From Bog-473 sp963706555 (GTDB lineage: Bacteria > Actinomycetota > Acidimicrobiia > Acidimicrobiales > RAAP-2), in NCBI GenBank assembly GCA_963706555.1, contig OY970164.1, positions 3,844,001-3,908,000 of the forward strand: 64,000 nt of DNA, written 5' to 3'. The stretch's first letter is position 1. Every line of letters begins with the position of its first letter. Both the position numbers and the translations under genes were made by a program. Shown piece after piece: positions 61,707-64,000 of this stretch. The notes below the pieces were generated by a model. It was not told the DNA's origin and made no database searches. It saw only the letters and a list, made by a program, of their open reading frames with translations.

Positions 61707-64000
61707 ATGGCCTCCGGCCTCTACGACGCTTCGTACGAACACGACGCCTGTGGCGTCGGCATGGTGGCTGATCTCCACGGGCGACCGGACCACGGCATTG
61801 TGGACAAGGGCCTCACCGTGCTCGAGCGCCTGGCCCACCGTGGTGCTTCGGGCGCCGAGGTCTCGACGGGTGACGGCGCCGGAATTCTGGTCCAGGTGCC
61901 GCACCGGTTCCTGGTCCGGGCGGCGGAGGCGGCCGGCTTCACCCTCCCCCCAGCCGGGACGTACGCCGTGGGCATGGCCTTCCTCCCGGGCGAGCCCGAC
62001 GACGCGGCCAAGGCCAAGAAGGTCGTCGATGCCCTGGCGGCCGAGGAAGGTCTGGCGGTGTTGGGCTGGCGCCCGGTGCCCGTCGTCACCGAGGGGCTGG
62101 GGGAGACCGCGCTCAGCGTCATGCCGATCATGGAGCAACTGTTCGTCGTGCGGGCCCCGGGGTCGGGGCCCGATGCCGACCAGATGGCGCTCGAGCGCCA
62201 GGCCTTCGTGCTGCGCAAGCGGACCGAGCACGCGGTGGAGGGGTTGTACTTCCCGTCGCTGTCGTCACGCACGCTGGTCTACAAAGGAATGCTGACCTCC
62301 GAGCAACTGCGCACCTTCTTCGCCGATCTGGAGGACCCGCTCTTCGAGTCGGGCCTGGCGCTCGTCCACTCCCGCTTCTCGACCAACACCTTCCCGAGCT
62401 GGCCTCTGGCCCACCCCTACCGCTACATGGCCCATAACGGAGAGATCAACACGCTGGCCGGCAACCGTAACTGGATGCGGGCACGCGAGGCCCTCCTCTC
62501 CAGTTCCCTCATTGAGGGGGACCTGAACCGCATCTACCCGGTGTGCACCCCGGGGGCCAGCGACTCGGCCAGCTTCGACGAGGTACTCGAGCTCCTCCAC
62601 CTGGCCGGGCGCTCGCTGCCCCACGCGGTGCTCATGATGATCCCCGAGGCGTGGGAGAACCACACCACGATGGACCATTCCCGGCGCGCCTTCTACCGGT
62701 ATCACGCCTCCCTCATGGAGCCGTGGGACGGGCCGGCCGCCGTCACCTTCACCGACGGCACCGTGGTGGGCGCCGTCCTGGACCGCAACGGGCTCCGCCC
62801 GGCCCGGTACTGGGTGACGGACGACGATCTGGTGGTCCTCGCCAGCGAGGTGGGTGTGCTTGACGTGGCACCCGAGCACATCGTGCGCAAGGGCCGGCTG
62901 CAGCCCGGCCGGATGTTCCTGGTCGACACCGCCGAGGGCCGTCTGGTCGACGACGACGAGATCAAGACGGCACTGGCAGCCGAGCACCCCTACGGCGCAT
63001 GGTTGGCGGAGGACCAGGTCCGGCTCGACGAGCTCCCGCCGCGCTCCATGCTCACCCCGCAGCACGGGCGGGTCGTGAGCCAGCAGCGCATGTTCGGCTA
63101 TACGGCCGAGGAGTTACGTGTGATTTTGGCGCCGATGGCCCGCACGGCCCTCGAGCCACTGGGCTCCATGGGCTCGGACGCCTCCATCGCCGTGCTCTCG
63201 GACCGCTCCCGCCTGCTCTACGACTACTTCACCCAGCTGTTCGCCCAGGTGACCAACCCGCCCCTGGACGCCATCCGCGAGGAGTTGGTGACCTCCCTCT
63301 CGGCCACCGTCGGGCCCGAGGGCAACCTGCTCGAGCCTGGCCCGGGGTCGTGCCGTCAGATCCTGTTGCCACTCCCGGTCATCGACCGCGACGACCTGGC
63401 CAAGCTGATGTACGTCAACGAGCACAGCGAGACGCCGGGCTTCAAGGCCTTCACCGTCGACGGACTGTTCGAGGTGGGGGAGGCCGGTGCCGCCGGCGTG
63501 AGCACCGCGGCGGGGGGCGAGGCATTGGCGCGGGCGCTGACCGACGTGCGCCGCCGGGTGTCCGAGGCGATCGCGGACGGAGCCAACATCATTGTGCTCT
63601 CGGACCGCAACGCCACGGAGGAGTGGGCGCCGATCCCGTCGTTGTTGCTGACCTCGGCCGTCCACCACCACCTGGTGCGCGAGAAGACGCGTACCCATGT
63701 GGGCCTCGTGATCGAGACCGGCGACGCGCGTGAGGTCCATCACATGGCGTTGCTCATCGGGTACGGTGCCGCCGCGGTCAACCCGTATCTCGCGCTCGAC
63801 ACGATCGACGACATGATCGGCGAGGGTCTTCTCGAAGGCGTGTCCCCCCGCCAGGCCCGGCGCAACTACATCAAAGCGGCCTGCAAAGGCGTGCTCAAAG
63901 TCATGTCGAAGATGGGCATCTCGACGGTGGCCTCCTACACCGGCGCCCAGGTCTTCGAAGCCATCGGGCTCGACCGGGCCCTGATCGACGAGTACTTCAC
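61707..64000 (+). CDS. gltB: glutamate synthase large subunit, truncated by window end
   Basis: The first 764 residues of GltB. The N-terminal glutamine amidotransferase domain starts 'YEHDACGVGMVADLHGRPDH', with Cys15 the usual nucleophile after a short propeptide. 'RFSTNTFPSWPLAHPYRYMA' and 'HNGEINTLAGNRNW' bind glutamine. The central domain begins after 'PRSMLTPQ', and the FMN domain lies beyond the window. AAAGGA lies seven bases before the ATG. It converts glutamine and 2-oxoglutarate to two glutamates, completing the GS-GOGAT cycle with glnN. Confidence 0.93.
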   Translation, partial: MASGLYDASYEHDACGVGMVADLHGRPDHGIVDKGLTVLERLAHRGASGAEVSTGDGAGILVQVPHRFLVRAAEAAGFTLPPAGTYAVGMAFLPGEPDDAAKAKKVVDALAAEEGLAVLGWRPVPVVTEGLGETALSVMPIMEQLFVVRAPGSGPDADQMALERQAFVLRKRTEHAVEGLYFPSLSSRTLVYKGMLTSEQLRTFFADLEDPLFESGLALVHSRFSTNTFPSWPLAHPYRYMAHNGEINTLAGNRNWMRAREALLSSSLIEGDLNRIYPVCTPGASDSASFDEVLELLHLAGRSLPHAVLMMIPEAWENHTTMDHSRRAFYRYHASLMEPWDGPAAVTFTDGTVVGAVLDRNGLRPARYWVTDDDLVVLASEVGVLDVAPEHIVRKGRLQPGRMFLVDTAEGRLVDDDEIKTALAAEHPYGAWLAEDQVRLDELPPRSMLTPQHGRVVSQQRMFGYTAEELRVILAPMARTALEPLGSMGSDASIAVLSDRSRLLYDYFTQLFAQVTNPPLDAIREELVTSLSATVGPEGNLLEPGPGSCRQILLPLPVIDRDDLAKLMYVNEHSETPGFKAFTVDGLFEVGEAGAAGVSTAAGGEALARALTDVRRRVSEAIADGANIIVLSDRNATEEWAPIPSLLLTSAVHHHLVREKTRTHVGLVIETGDAREVHHMALLIGYGAAAVNPYLALDTIDDMIGEGLLEGVSPRQARRNYIKAACKGVLKVMSKMGISTVASYTGAQVFEAIGLDRALIDEYF

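Overview
The window is high-GC bacterial DNA with actinobacterial features: many GTG starts, F420/luciferase-type oxidoreductases, CYTH-CHAD, DUF1918, DUF5925-type AAA, STAS and ECF56-like genes, and a bacterial Ku. The gene mix (type III glutamine synthetase, large-subunit glutamate synthase, SRPBCC, crotonase, LLM proteins) would suit an Acidimicrobiia-like actinobacterium. That placement is inference; no marker gene here settles it.

Layout. Bases 1 to about 11,000 look like resident chromosome: a frameshifted DUF998 membrane gene, a two-domain VOC protein, a STAS gene overlapping convergently an ECF sigma gene, CYTH-CHAD, glnN (GSIII), an RCK-pore-RCK potassium channel, a transglutaminase-like protein, an aldo/keto reductase and a truncated EAL gene. 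Bases 11,001 to about 39,700 form an accessory region with many small or broken genes. It holds a degenerate IS3 element (11,001-11,936); an AAA ATPase and small zinc-ribbon or DUF1918 genes; CDF-like and Pcm genes; a second IS3 element (17,297-22,318) split by a three-gene tyrosine-recombinase transposon (17,547-21,306); and a tRNA-Pro(GGG) used as an apparent integration site. The tRNA-linked segment (23,176-27,618) carries a CDF metal exporter, its divergent ArsR repressor and a secreted beta-propeller protein, and ends in a second tRNA 3' end. Beyond it lie integrase and XRE remnants, secreted proteins, a glycoside hydrolase, paralogous small genes and a glycosyltransferase. From about 40,000 to the end the resident pattern returns: SRPBCC, GAF-ANTAR, Ku, two tandem small Cys/His-rich paralogs, an endonuclease/phosphatase, PspA, crotonase, LLM oxidoreductases, DAO-family oxidases with thiS, a second potassium channel, CorA, a patatin-like protein, an aldolase, an acyl-CoA synthetase, a hydrolase and gltB running off the edge.

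How genes fit together. glnN and gltB are the two halves of the GS-GOGAT ammonium assimilation cycle, although they lie 55 kb apart. Two potassium channels, CorA and PspA point to ion and envelope homeostasis. thiO-thiS are translationally coupled for the thiazole branch of thiamine synthesis, but no thiG is next to them. czcD-like and arsR form a metal-resistance module with an operator visible between them.

Most informative observations: the nested transposon (both pairs of terminal repeats and the rejoined ORF are readable), the tRNA-Pro 3' end displaced with compensatory T-stem changes, the overlapping palindromes in the CDF/ArsR intergenic region, and two families of small paralogs of unknown function. 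I found no CRISPR array and no clear complete new defence system.
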